This document shows positions 1-11,431 of a stretch of 64,000 nt of DNA, in pieces. The notes under the pieces were generated by a model. It made no database searches, was not told where the DNA came from, and saw only the letters and a list, made by a program, of their open reading frames with translations. Source of the DNA: Enoplolaimus lenunculus (lineage: Eukaryota > Nematoda > Enoplea > Enoplida > Thoracostomopsidae). Position 1 is the first letter of the stretch. Each line of letters opens with the position of its first letter. The translations under genes were made by a program, and so were the position numbers. The stretch lies in assembly GCA_030248215.1 (NCBI GenBank), contig JASANG010001953.1, forward strand, positions 1-64,000. Reading direction: 5' to 3'.

Positions 1-1365
1 GCCACCAATTTGAAATCCTATCGCTAACTGGTGATAGGCGATACCCGAAATCAAGAATATGAGCCCAAAGGTCAACTTATTAAGTCAAGTTTCTGCAACC
101 CTGCCACTATCTACCGTTTGAGACAATGATTTAAAGAATGCATGTTCTCACCAACAACGTCTGTGCTTCCGAAGGGTTGAATTAAAATTTGGTTGCCATT
201 TTTGTCTAAGCCGCACGGAACGCTGTCAAAGTACTTTGCAACCTGAAATATTGGAAATATTTACGCAAACACCTCAAACGGCACATTAGTATTCATAGTT
301 CTTTAACTGATTTGTCAATAATCTTTGTGGTTTATTGCCAAATCAAACTTGTGCGTAGATTAGTTTCAAGTTTACATGTCTTACATTTTACATAGTTATC
401 CTATACTACCAAGGTCCGTATTCTCAAATATGTGTAGCACCTATCACCAGTTGATAATATAGTCTGTAACGTTTTATCTGCAAAATATACCGAGTTCTAA
501 AATTACGCGTGCATTTGTTGTATTAAACTGACCCTTCTTACCCTGTGCAGTGATAGTACAGTAGCTGTTTGTAATTCACTTTATTGAGAACGTATTACTA
601 ACTCAGTGATACGAATATATAACCCGAGGCAAAATACAAGAGAACATAAAATTATGAAACGTTACCTATTTTACGCAAAACGCTCTTAAACAAAAACAAA
701 TATGATTTTATAAAAAAGTATTGTTTTACCCCGGGTGGATTCCAGCTTTTGATGTTGTCGATATCCCATGCTTTTCTGAATAACATATGCTTAAAATAAG
801 AAAAAAATGACAAGCTAAGGTTTCTGAGACATGGAACACGGTAGGCAGCCCGAATGATTACCTTATTCATCTGTCTTCAGCGATCATAAAGATTCAGCTC
901 ATTGGTACAACATGTATATCGCTGACAACTCTAACGGATGCTTGCAAATTTAGGCCAATATATAGATCACGACAGTAACAGTAGTGTATAAGACATTATT
1001 CGTAAGTTTAACCCTAAGCCTAAACCTATGCTCAAGGATAAGACCATGCTGCCTATTAAGTCTGTGCAACAAATAAGTGTAAGTCACTGTAGCGCAAATA
1101 TTTTAATTTTTTATTTTTAATTGTTTCCTTGGTCAAAAACTAAAAGACTCAGTTAACTGTTTCATGAGCTAAGTTTATCTTAACAAAATAACCCGCAACT
1201 ATTATACGTCACATAAAAAACAAAACACTGGTGTGGCCCAGGGCCGCGATTTTCAAAAACTGGCTAAATTTCTTATATTCTTGTTTAAATACAAATGCTG
1301 AGCACACACGTATAACATTTTTTCCATATTAATACATGTTTATGTGTGTTTAATTCACTTAAAAG

Positions 1366-1527
1366 TTTTGGCCCATTTACTTTTAGTGCCGTCCCGGTTT
1401 CTGGTGAGTCTCTAAAAAAGTAGGCTTACATTCTAGACTACATTTTTTGCTTAGGCCTAGGCTTCGGCTTAGGCTTAGGCATACGCTTAATCACCTGTTG
1501 CGGCACTGAAAGTAACATTGGCCAAAA
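1366..1527. mobile_element. MITE with TTAGGC-like core (family D)
   Basis: The ends form imperfect terminal inverted repeats: TTTTGGCCCATTTACTTTTA on the left, and on the right the complement of GGCCAATGTTACTTTCAG. A core of degenerate GGCTTA/TTAGGC hexamers lies between them. Similar ends and core recur at 63342-63521 and, more worn, at about 23212-23387. There is no coding capacity, so it would be a non-autonomous DNA element. The superfamily is not known. Confidence 0.55.
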
Positions 1528-1937
1528 TTTTAGTTGATTTTTTTCTAAAACTTGCACTTGTAAAGATATGGTTCCACTATTACATTTACTTTTATAAAAC
1601 CAAATACAAAAAATTTTGAAGCTTCTGAAAAAATTCGCGCTATTCTTAAATAAAGTTTCTCTATCCTACCTTTCCAAGAGCCTTTACGATTTGGTCTTTG
1701 TCACCTTCATTTGCTAAAATAAACCCCAAAGTATAATGCTTTTAATCAAAATATTTCAGCGGCGCGCTGAGATGTACTGCATCTATATATGAACAGTGCA
1801 ATTTGTATTCATTTATACAAAAATAACTAATTTATACCAATGTTTTACGTCAAAACAAAGTTCTTTAATGGAAAAACTCCTGAGCAGTGTTTCACAATTC
1901 CAACAAATATATGCGCAGTGCAAAATCTCCACAAGAA

Positions 1938-2046
1938 GTGAAAGTCCCCTCAGGCTGAGACCGTCAAGCTCCTATAGCTCTCAGTGGTTGTCGTAAACGC
2001 CACCCACCCGTGAGATTGAAGATCGAATCTAACTTTGAAATTACAT
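1938..2046 (+). repeat. tRNA-derived SINE, copy 1
   Basis: The segment shares CGTCAAGCTCCTATAGCT with 16798-16815 and continues with a tRNA-like layout: an A-box-like TAGCTCTCAGTGG and, about 40 bases on, a B-box-like AGATCGAATC. Two copies with the same extra 5' segment and the same promoter boxes indicate a SINE rather than a tRNA gene. The cloverleaf is too decayed for a functional tRNA. Confidence 0.5.
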
Positions 2047-2779
2047 CTCGTTTGAAGTTGAAAATGTTAATGGGAGCAAGGGATAATTATTCAAATCTGT
2101 ACCTCTAACCCATTTGAGCAAACTGGAATCAGTCAATCCTTTGAGGTGAACACCGAAACAATCTCGAAGCTGTAAAAAACATAAAATAGTTTCCGTTAGA
2201 TTTTTCTAAAACAGAAAAATTAAATTTTTAACGATTAAAACATACAGAATTAATGTTTGGAAATTTTGACAGTGCACTGATTCTAACAATTGACCTAAAC
2301 CTAAAGCAATTACACGTTTTAATTCACTGATTTTGAAGGTTGCCAAACATATAATCAACTTTGATAGATGATATACAAACTATTGACAATACTGGTCTTT
2401 GTTGAACAAAAATTTATGTTAATGCTAAATGGTAAATTGATTACCTCCATCATAACTTGACGTTCAGAATCTGTAATCGGATCGATCATTTTAAAATGTT
2501 GAACTTCAAAACAAAATAATTATTAATATATAATTTATTAATTTGCTATGGTACAAACAATATGCATGAGCATTTTTAGGGATTAGTTCCCATTGTGGAG
2601 GCGAACATGGATGTTTACTGTTAACATTGAGACACAGTGCCTATGTTAGCAACATTTCTCCAGTTGGCTCAACGAATGTATACAACGCAAAAAATGTCAG
2701 ACCTACTCCAGTCGTTTCAATGCCGTCGGCGACGCTTCGTCGTTCTGGCTGTGTAAACGAAGAGTAAAAATTCGGAGAC

Positions 2780-3040
2780 TGGTTTTTGAAAATGTAAAAA
2801 TAGCGGATGCACCGAAGTTTTGAAAATTTTGGATGAATTTCGTAATTTTCATTTCTTTTCATTTAATATCGAACAATTGCTGCAGCATGTCTGTAATAAA
2901 AACGTTGCGAGGTATATAGACAATTTGTGACTAACTTTGAGCATAAAAATAACGAAATTTTCAGTATTTTTGAACGGAAACTTGCAGAAACGAATAGCGA
3001 TTTTTAACGGTACAAGAAACGGATGTCTGCTGACAACCTA
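2780..3040 (+). repeat. Dispersed repeat R1, copy 1
   Basis: This segment aligns by eye with 27403-27612: both run from GCGGATG through ATTTCGTTAATTTTCATTTC-like sequence, GAACAATTGC, GCAGCAT, TCTGTAA and GAGCATAAAAATAAC to a run of AACGGAAAC. Part of it recurs inverted at about 53965-54045. The divergence suggests an old interspersed element. No ends or coding region were recognised. Confidence 0.5.
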
Positions 3041-3805
3041 GAGTATTTTACGCATTTCATTTGATGAAATTTAAGCATTGAAGAAGATAATATGAATAGG
3101 GAGGGTATCGGAAGACATCTAAGAAAATCACGTGACGGGATCCCGGTAGACCGCATGGGGGTTTCGCGACCTTACAAGAACAAAAACAAAGGTTTAGTTC
3201 CTCCGGAAACGTCAATGTCATTTAAAACTGCTCATTCAAAGAAACGTATATACAGCACGTTCAGTACGACACAATTTACAAACTGAAAGTATAAATGTAT
3301 ATAAGTTTCGTACAACAAAAATACAAATTTTGCACAGTTCTTTCTATTTCGTATATAAAATTTATTTCGTTGAGCATCGCAGTCTCGCAAAGAGACGGTA
3401 CAATCAACAACACAACACGAATTTCGCAGCAATCGTAGTTGTGTTGGTTTGGTAGTCGCAGAGTGGATATTTATGTTGTTCTAGTGGCGAAACAGTCATG
3501 CATTATCTGTGTTCTACGTGATTTAACATTCGAGGTTTTTGGGACGGTATACTGCTTCAATTGAGTTCAACTGAATGAAACTTTTAAATGACATTTTTTC
3601 GATGTGTCACGCTGGACCAAGAATCGTTGCATCATTGCACATACCTTGTTAAGTGTGTTCCAGAAAAGCCAAAAATTTGATTCGTTCACCTTTAATAGGT
3701 TTTATATATGAAAGTGCACTTGTCAGACAAGCGCATGCCGATATCAGAACGTTTTGTGTACAAATAAAAATCACCGTTTGTGTTGTGCAGTTGCCACTTT
3801 TTGTA

Positions 3806-3860
3806 CTGGCCGGCCGGCCTGCCGGCGGCCAACGAAACCTGTGACCGGCCGGCGGCCAAT
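3806..3860. repeat. GC-rich GGCC cluster 1
   Basis: A run of overlapping GGCCGGCCGGCC-type palindromes sits in AT-rich surroundings. A similar cluster lies about 1 kb downstream at 4796-4850. The pair could mark ends or subterminal parts of one element, but no clear inverted repeat or target duplication is visible. Confidence 0.4.
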
Positions 3861-4795
3861 ATACAAAATTTTAAAAATTATCAAACAGTTTTATGGTATA
3901 CCAATATATGGTTATATTTCTGAAACATTACCAAACGTTTTAGGCTCAGTAATTCAATAAGAAACGACCTCGTTGTGAAATATACAGTAAACTAAGAACA
4001 AGTTCGGTAGTTTTCCATATGCTTAACAGAAGAATGTTTAGTTTACAGCATTGTTTCTATATCTTTTATGCACCACATCTATGCTGCATATTGCCGAACA
4101 CCCTCCCATCATGCAATTACGACGAAACGTTCAATGATCAAAATATTGGCCCGTATTACGCAGTGAACCATAGGGCTGTCCCGAGACAAAGCAAACAGAA
4201 ATGCAGCGTAGACAAAACAGGCCTCAAAACACAACTGCGTTTATGTATAAATTTTTTATATATACAATAAACAAGGGCGTAGAAATTGGGTTTTAGGTGT
4301 ATATTTCTGAAGTTTTGCGGCAATGACTCCATTACCCATTCTGAAACTAGGTACAACTCGTAGCTATTACAAACAAACAAAACTTAAACCTAAAAACTGA
4401 TTTCATTTATGTTGAATCTATAACTCTAAACTTTTTACTTTTCAAAATCCTCCTTAATTGGTGAGAAAATTCGAGATGGTTTAATACGATTTCATTATTA
4501 GTACCTTCATTATAAAAAATATATATAGGTATACTCCGGTGAAAGATTGCACTATATTTTTGTAAAAGGCAATGGAACCCAGATCATCTGAAGCGCTTTA
4601 ATATTCGAGCATCAGTTATCTAAAATACAACTGCAGCCAAAGTAGTTTCAGTCAGTCATTCAATATTAACATTGACCATGGCGATAAGAGTAGGCAACAA
4701 GTCAGATTTCAGCTAAAGGTTTTGGAATCGACACCTAAATATGTTTAAAAATATGTCACATTTTTTGTAGTTTTTCTGCGATAAGCAATTAACAT

Positions 4796-4850
4796 ACCGG
4801 CCAGCCAACACCTCTGGCCGGCCGGCCGTTGAGCGGCCCGCGGCCGGTTA
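4796..4850. repeat. GC-rich GGCC cluster 2
   Basis: This cluster of GGCCGGCCGGCC, GCGGCCCGCGGCC and related words resembles the one at 3806-3860. It is strongly self-complementary and unlike its AT-rich flanks. Its function is unknown. Confidence 0.4.
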
Positions 4851-4964
4851 ACAAAACCACTCGCCGTGTGTTGCCCATACCACAGCCTCTTACAAGTTCC
4901 GTTTTTGGCCATATTGTTTCGAGTACCATCCCATTTTCTCAAGAAAACTGTAACAGAGGCAGTG

Positions 4965-5110
4965 CCGAAGCAGGCACGTATAGGGGCTCCGCCAAATTCG
5001 CGAGTGGAGCGAGCGAGAAGCCAGATGCATTTTGAAATTTAAGCGGTTTTTGTTTCAGCCGGTTAGAGTGTGGGGCCCCTTAGGGGTGGGGCCCCTAAAT
5101 GGGGGTATGG
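4965..5110. repeat. GC-rich repeat with GGGGCCCC hairpin
   Basis: A composition island contains GGAGCGAGCGAGAAG followed by a self-complementary block in which GGGGCCCCT, AGGGGTGGGGCCCC and a run of TGGGGG occur. A related G-rich block (with a ten-G run) and GCCC words lies at about 20320-20400. It is probably part of an interspersed repeat. No gene is visible. Confidence 0.4.
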
Positions 5111-5683
5111 GGGTAGCTGCTCCGGCCCTGTGCTAGAGGGAGTGCAATGGCAGATGCAACAGCACTCGACTGCATATAACATAATGATGTGCAAATAAAC
5201 ACAGCTGTATAGCAGTTCAAATTTGTGCGTTGTCCCTACTACCTCCGCTTTTCTAGTTGTCCTCGTGTGCCCCGCACTCTTTTGTCAAACTGCTTCAATT
5301 TTTTTACCAACAGTCCATAAGTGTCATTTTTCACCGGTTGTTTAACTAGCAACCAGGACTGTTTTATTAGCACTTTTCAAAGGTGTTATATCGCCGGCGC
5401 GGTTCCGATAACGGTATTGAAACGTGCCGCTTTGAAACTACTTAGCTAGTGTTCAAATAAACTCCAAAGATAATGTACGGGTGCTGTACTAAAGATTGTT
5501 AAACATAGAATGGAGCTACTGTCTTATTCACTGTTAAATATTTTGAGGTTTTAGTTATTAACTGCAACTGTTTTATGGTTATTTAAAACATTATATAACT
5601 TTATTCGTCGTTAGCGCTTCACACATGTGTAAAATATTGCACGGTTTCTAGTACAGCTACGTAATTATTACGATTATAACGTT

Positions 5684-8600
5684 ATGGCAAACGAAAACAA
5701 AAATCCATTAACCGCTATTGTTATTATTGGTGATAGATCGCGCCTGCCTGCAGGTTTTGAACTGGTAAAGTTCGAAAAATCCGCTTTGTCTTAGACTTAC
5801 AAAGTTCAAAATAATGTACTATTTTAGCTGGTTAGCATCAAAATTAAGTAAGAATGGTGATGTGTTAATAAACAGTGTGTTAAATAAAGCTCAATACTTT
5901 ATGAGAACTTGTCATGTGATTAAAAATATAGGTTCCATGTCGTAGACAAAATGCTATTCGGCTAATGTGATATTCTAGGTAACTACTATAACTCTGAATG
6001 CGTGCTTGTTGAACATTGATGATACAGGTTTTTAGATAAGAAAGACGTATGACGACCCGGGACAAGAAGCTGACTTGTGGAAAGAAGGATTTTTCAATTT
6101 CAAAAGCGTTTATCGCTATGTAGCCGTTTCACGTATATATCCACCTGGAGTAAGTTTAACAAAGAATTGTTGTTGGCTCTGTTTAGTTTATTACCGTAGT
6201 TTGTGCCTGATACAGTGTAAATTTTTTGTGAGTTATGTATCTTATTATTCTTTGCGTGTAATGGCAAATAAGTAAAATTATTTTGCGACTTTGTATGTAG
6301 AGGATAAGCACAGAAGGCACATTCATTTAGCGGTGGATTTGCCAACTACTCTGATTGGCATATTTGTGATCGAGTTAATGTGTTTCCACAGTTTTATCTT
6401 AAATTGCGTTACTGTTTTTGCAGACATTTGTCTTTAACGTCATTATTGACCTTGCGTTAGCAAATGACTCAGACAGTGTTCCAAGTGGATTTACAGCGAT
6501 TGAATTCACTGAAGATACAAGTTAGTTTGTCGGCTTTTCTTGGGTATTTCGCTATTAACCAAGCGTTTTTTGCAAGTTTGCCTTTTAGGCAAGGTATGGC
6601 ATTGACAAACATGCAGCATGATAGCCTTTTCTCACCATATGCGGCTCTGCTGTGCCAGTTTGTCGTTGCCAACAAGTACATGATAGAGCTGGTATTTACA
6701 GAGGAAAAGGCGTTACGCAAGAAGATTTTATGCATCCGTACAATGCCGCGAGAGACTGCTGTCGATGCAGTCTGCGACATAATTGTTTTGGGAAAACAAA
6801 AGAAACCTCCGGTTGGTTATACAATGGCAGGGTATGTTTTATTAGTGACAGAAGCAGTGGATTGTGTGGTTGTAAATCTGTGGTGTAATACATAAATATT
6901 CAAAAAGGGAATTTTATACGACAATTTTACTTAAGACCCGCAGAAAATTTTATTTCAGCACAATATTTTTAACTAAAGTAATGCAAGTTGGTTAACAACT
7001 TTTGTACGATGTCGTGTGTTCGCTGCTCGGCAAGTGGGGTGGTTGTTTTGGAAAAAAGAATACCTATTTAGCGGTTAACCATGTCTGCAATCACACCCTG
7101 AATTTATGTTAAAGTTGAAGCTGAGTTTTTTGCATTAGTAGTTTCAGAATATATTTCTAGTGTTTTATTATTTCAGTGATATTGACGGGTGCCTTTTGTG
7201 CTTTAAATACGGTGCATTGTCCGACTGCGCAAGTAACAGCCAGTAAGTAAATAGCGGTGATAGACCTGTCATTTTGAATGTAACTCGGTACTAGTTCAAA
7301 GGGCAACCGCTAGTAGATAGTCTTATTTTGCCGGAGTAGTTGTTAAGCTTTAGCTCGAACCAGATGCTATAACGTTTCGGAGTGCAAGACGACAACTCGG
7401 TCATTATTTTTGCTCTTACAAATGTTTGTTCCACTGATTTAAATTTTTGCGGTTTATCTCATTGTTGGTGAGTTTTTGTTAAAGCACTTTTTAAATTGCG
7501 TAACATAACATTGAAATTTGTTTGAAACATAGCTTATTTTATGTTTAAATTGTTTTTGTTTAAAGGGCAAATCTTGGACTGCCATATCCATTGCATCCAG
7601 ATGGTTCAGGGCGTTCTCCAGTTGATCGATTACGAATAGAAACGGAAGGAATTCGAATGAACAACACTGCAGAGACGAACGATGCAAGCGGCACGATGTC
7701 ACCGGCAGTTAAAACCCGTAATACTAGAACAATGCTTGGTGACACGGGACTGTGTAGTCACCGTTGTCAACGTTAATTCTAGATTAACGAATGAATAATT
7801 AGGATTTAGGTTTGGAACTATTGCAACTCTGAAAATGCGAGCTCGAAACGTTTCAGAATAGGCGTTTTTCCGGCATACTAGGCCCCATTTGTGTGCTCGC
7901 TGATTTCCAAAAAAGATTGATTGTCTTAGGTTTTTATTTTTTGTACAATACGTACCTATCATGCTAAGATAAGGGTGTTTCTGAAACAACAAAGACGATA
8001 AAAAGTGGTTGGCTTGAAACGCTCGGCTTGTTTCCAGCTTGCTTTTTTCCAGGAATATTTAATTTACCCGTCATGGATCTGGCTTGCAAATTTGGCCGTA
8101 AATATTTTGTGTTGTAACATGATAATTACTCGGTGACTTGTATGGAGAATTTCATTTCAGAAATCGATGGAATTCCATTTGAATTAAACCCTGTTCTAGA
8201 AGCGACAAGAAATCAATCATCGGTAAACTTTTGTTTTCCCCAAACTTCTTTTGAGCACTTTCGCAACTTAAGACAGCATTTTGTAGTTGTAATTTATATG
8301 AGAGGAAGCATTTGATAAAACTCAATGCAGATGCTGAAAAGATTTAATTTATATTCAGAGCAAATGTTTGTTTATATCATAGTTGAGCTAACTCTATAAT
8401 TATTTTCATTTTAAAATTTTTTGATTGAAAACTCCAGATAAACATAATAAGTTTTTCAGTTACGCATTCCTGAATTTCCTCCAGTGACCATCGACAACTT
8501 GGATAATCAGGTAAACAGGTCGAAATATTTATTTTTTCTCGTTTGTAGCGTAATTTTTGGCTGAAGTTTTTAGGTTCCTGCGTAACGGTGTTTTGCTCTA

Positions 8601-8950
8601 GCATTTCAAATTGAATGAATGTGCAAAATTATTAGCTTCCTAGCTTGACTTTAGAAGGGCAAAGTATTTCTGCGTCAATTTTTTTACATAACGTTTATAA
8701 CGGTTGGACGCCGTAGAGCGCCTACAGTGTTTAGATAAGTCGTCAATTTGTTTTAGGCTTTGACGCTGTGCTTTTATGACATCATAATTAAACTCAGGAA
8801 GTGCCGTAGATTGACATATTTTATATAGTTTTCAATTGAGAACTCGGTTATATGATTATTAATATTTGTTTTTTTGATTGGTTTTAGTATTACTATCCAT
8901 TCACCGTCGAACAAAATGTGCTTATTTCGGTCACGACCGCATCGTCTTAA
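5684..8950 (+). CDS. MVB12: MVB12-like ESCRT-I subunit (MABP + UMA domains), nine exons
   Basis: Metazoan MVB12 proteins are accessory subunits of ESCRT-I, which sorts ubiquitinated membrane cargo into multivesicular endosomes. Exons: 5684-5764, 6036-6149, 6424-6520, 6702-6831, 7177-7242, 7566-7717 (or to 7738), 8161-8222, 8460-8510 and 8888-8950. All phases close, giving 271 or 278 aa, close to human MVB12A (273). Residues 1-150 match the MABP domain: LPAGFEL, then ADLWKEGFFNFKSVYRYV, GFTAIEFTEDT, RKKILCIRTMPRE and VCDIIVLGKQKKPPVGYT. The region around IDGIPFELNP (about 215) and the tail YYYPFTVEQNVL fit the C-terminal UMA domain that docks on ESCRT-I. A linker rich in polar residues lies between them. 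The start ATG at 5684 is followed at once by the first MABP strand (LTAIVIIGDRS). The exon 6 donor is the only uncertain boundary. Whether it is MVB12A or B cannot be told; invertebrates often have one gene. Confidence 0.9.
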
Positions 8951-8976
8951 TTGCATTCAGATACCGGTTTGCATAA

Positions 8977-8982
8977 AATAAA
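8977..8982 (+). promoter_or_regulatory. Polyadenylation signal AATAAA of the MVB12 gene
   Basis: A canonical AATAAA lies 27 bases after the TAA stop of the MVB12 gene, implying a very short 3' UTR. Confidence 0.6.
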
Positions 8983-11431
8983 TTATTTGTACTATGATTA
9001 TAATATAGATTTTTTTATGTTTTGTACATGTAATATTTGAAATGGTTACATATATTTTGGCGAACAGGCAACCTGTAGAAAAAGTGTGTAACCGTATAAG
9101 ACACGAGACATTTTTAACTCTAAAAAGTAGATATGCTGTCATAAGTTTAATGGCCCATATTAATTATAGTAGCCTGCGCAGAGGGCGGCTGGAAGGATTA
9201 GGTTTGGGGTAGGCCTACGTTATGCTTAGTTTATAGGCTTAGTTTTTGGTTTAGTACGCAGGTCTATAATTTCAATGAGTTATTTTGATGAATTGCAGGC
9301 AAAGTCATATAATATGATAAGCTCATTCTTGCTATTGAGTTATCTCCTTCTGTAGTTACATTTTAGACCGACCTTTGTTTTACGCCTCCCGCAAGGGGTG
9401 AAATTGAGGTTGAAAGGCTAATGTTTTACAATAGTTTACCAACATGATGTGTGTTTATTGTTCTTTAAGAAAACGCTTGGCAGTGCGTTTTAATTGAGTT
9501 GATAGCATGAAAGTCAATCGTTTGCAAACTCTTAAATATATGCAAATTTAGCGTTCTATGTTGGTATGCCGCATGGTTTTAAAACTTTATGGTCCTTCAG
9601 CGAGTATGTTCTTAGCTTTGGGTAAAAATTGACAGTTTTATTTGTAGAGAATGCCAAAAAAGAATCCTTACAATAATTGTTCGACAAGCGACGGGGAGAT
9701 ATTGAGCTTAGAGATATTAAATCTTTAGGCTTAGACTTATGCTTCTATATGATGGGACGGCCTGTACTGTTTAGTGAGCCTTATTTTTGAATTGTGAGGT
9801 CGCTGGTAACGCCACCAATTGACATACCTAATTTCGTGTCACATCCCACTCCGGCGAGTTTTGTTGACTTCGGCTCTGGTACTTTTCACCTCGGGATGCA
9901 CCCTGCATGAAATATGATCTGCATTTTCATCCAAGATAGAAACTAGCAAACAAATTTACGCGGGTGAAAATGTTTTTTAATATACTGTGCAAAAAGATAA
10001 AACTTATACTATGCAGTAGACGGCCGTGTAAAATATATAGAGACCTGTTTACTAATTGCGAAAATAAGCTTAAACCTATTAATTCTAAGTCTAACCTTTA
10101 CCTTTAAATTTTATTCAGTTTCTCTGTTCCTAATGTCAGGGTTGGTTTTTTCTGCAAGAATTGAATCGACCGGAAAAAACGGACAAAAACGGAAAAATTT
10201 AGAATCATTTACTGCTAATGTGCAGGCCTCGATGATTAACACCTGTCCATTTTGCGGATAGAGCATTTTAACTCTGCAGAATTACGTCCTGGATTATGCA
10301 AAATTGACACCAAACATTTTTTGTTTGGCTGTATATTGGTCCAATCTAATCCGGTGCCGGTACATCTCGCAGCTTCGCAGGCTTTAGATTCAGAATTTCT
10401 TCAAAACAACACACAGCAAAGCAGGAGACATCTTTTTTACCACAGCGGATTTGATAAGATCTTTAACCGTTTCTTTTCACCAGAAACTCGCTTATTGTTT
10501 TCGTTGATTACTCTTTGACCCCATTATATATTGAAACGATGCTGTTGTTTGTTTTAAAGGCTAACACCCTTTATTCGTAACACTTGATTCCAAAAACGAT
10601 AGCGTTGATTTAAAGAACCGATATGGCCGAAAATAGCCATTCCTTGGATAAGTTCAGATTGTAGTTTGTGATATTCGAGCACGTATAAAGATCCTGTAAT
10701 CAGTAATATACTTTGGTGTGCAAATAACGTAAACAGTACGGATTAAACCTTTCATGGATGTTCTAAGGCGTTGGTGGACACACTTAATTGTATTTAGCAA
10801 ACTTACAAAATTACTGTTCAAACAAACAATTATAAATTCATTGTAATTTTAGCTCTAGCTTCTTGATTGCAAGGTCTGGTATAGAACTAAGGTGATTGTT
10901 TAGCGTCTCAACAAAATAAATAAGAGTTTAATGTTGTCACGTAAAGTCAATTTGCGTAAAACATGTAGCATTTCTGAAATGCTTTTCCGAACCTATTTAT
11001 GAAGATCGACGTTTCCCCTTTCCCACTTGAGCTAATTTCTTATTAATACGCGACAGTGTCGGGTTTTGCATTTATTTCGGTATAACAGAAAGAACTCGTA
11101 CTGAAATACTAGCTTTTATATAACATATATTATATGTAGAATTGGCAAATTGAAAACAATATGTTTACGTCGCAAACTTGAACAAATATTTAAATTTTTG
11201 AGCAAAAATAAAGAAACGTGAAATGTAAGCCATTGTCATAACAGAAAGAAAGTACTTAATAGTTCTGCTCTAAGGAGGCACCATGAGTGTACAATTTCAG
11301 TTTAGGTTAGTATGCGTGAATGGTTAATCTATAATATAACAAATTTAGTCAGCGACTTTAAGTTTTAAGTACGCGTTTTAACACGACAAAATGGTTAAGT
11401 AATTTTAGCAGTAGCACATACTTAATACTTA
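8983..11431. other. Intergenic spacer between MVB12 and the GT31 gene
   Basis: The spacer separates the 3' ends of two convergent genes. It contains a few scattered TTAGGC-like words (about 9190-9260 and 9710-9740) and one unremarkable open frame at 10252-10518. That frame begins with a non-ATG codon and shows no domain. I see no RNA gene, no clear element ends and no long repeat. Confidence 0.5.

Larger units (their letters stand above)
1..5683. other. Intergenic region with repeat fragments, no supported gene
   Basis: No chain of exons with matching splice phases or recognisable protein motifs was found here. The open frames are all short and lack recognisable domains. The stretch holds a TTAGGC-core MITE (1366-1527), a tRNA-derived SINE (about 1938-2046), one copy of a dispersed repeat (about 2780-3040), two GC-rich GGCC clusters (about 3806-3860 and 4796-4850) and a GC-rich repeat (about 4965-5110). 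The remainder is AT-rich sequence in which I see nothing. Confidence 0.6.

Noticed and set aside
2641-2862. 73-codon minus-strand frame
   Set aside because: It overlaps dispersed repeat R1, and the frame is not kept in the second copy.
10252-10518. 88-codon frame
   Set aside because: Begins at a non-ATG codon, no recognisable family and no splice chain.
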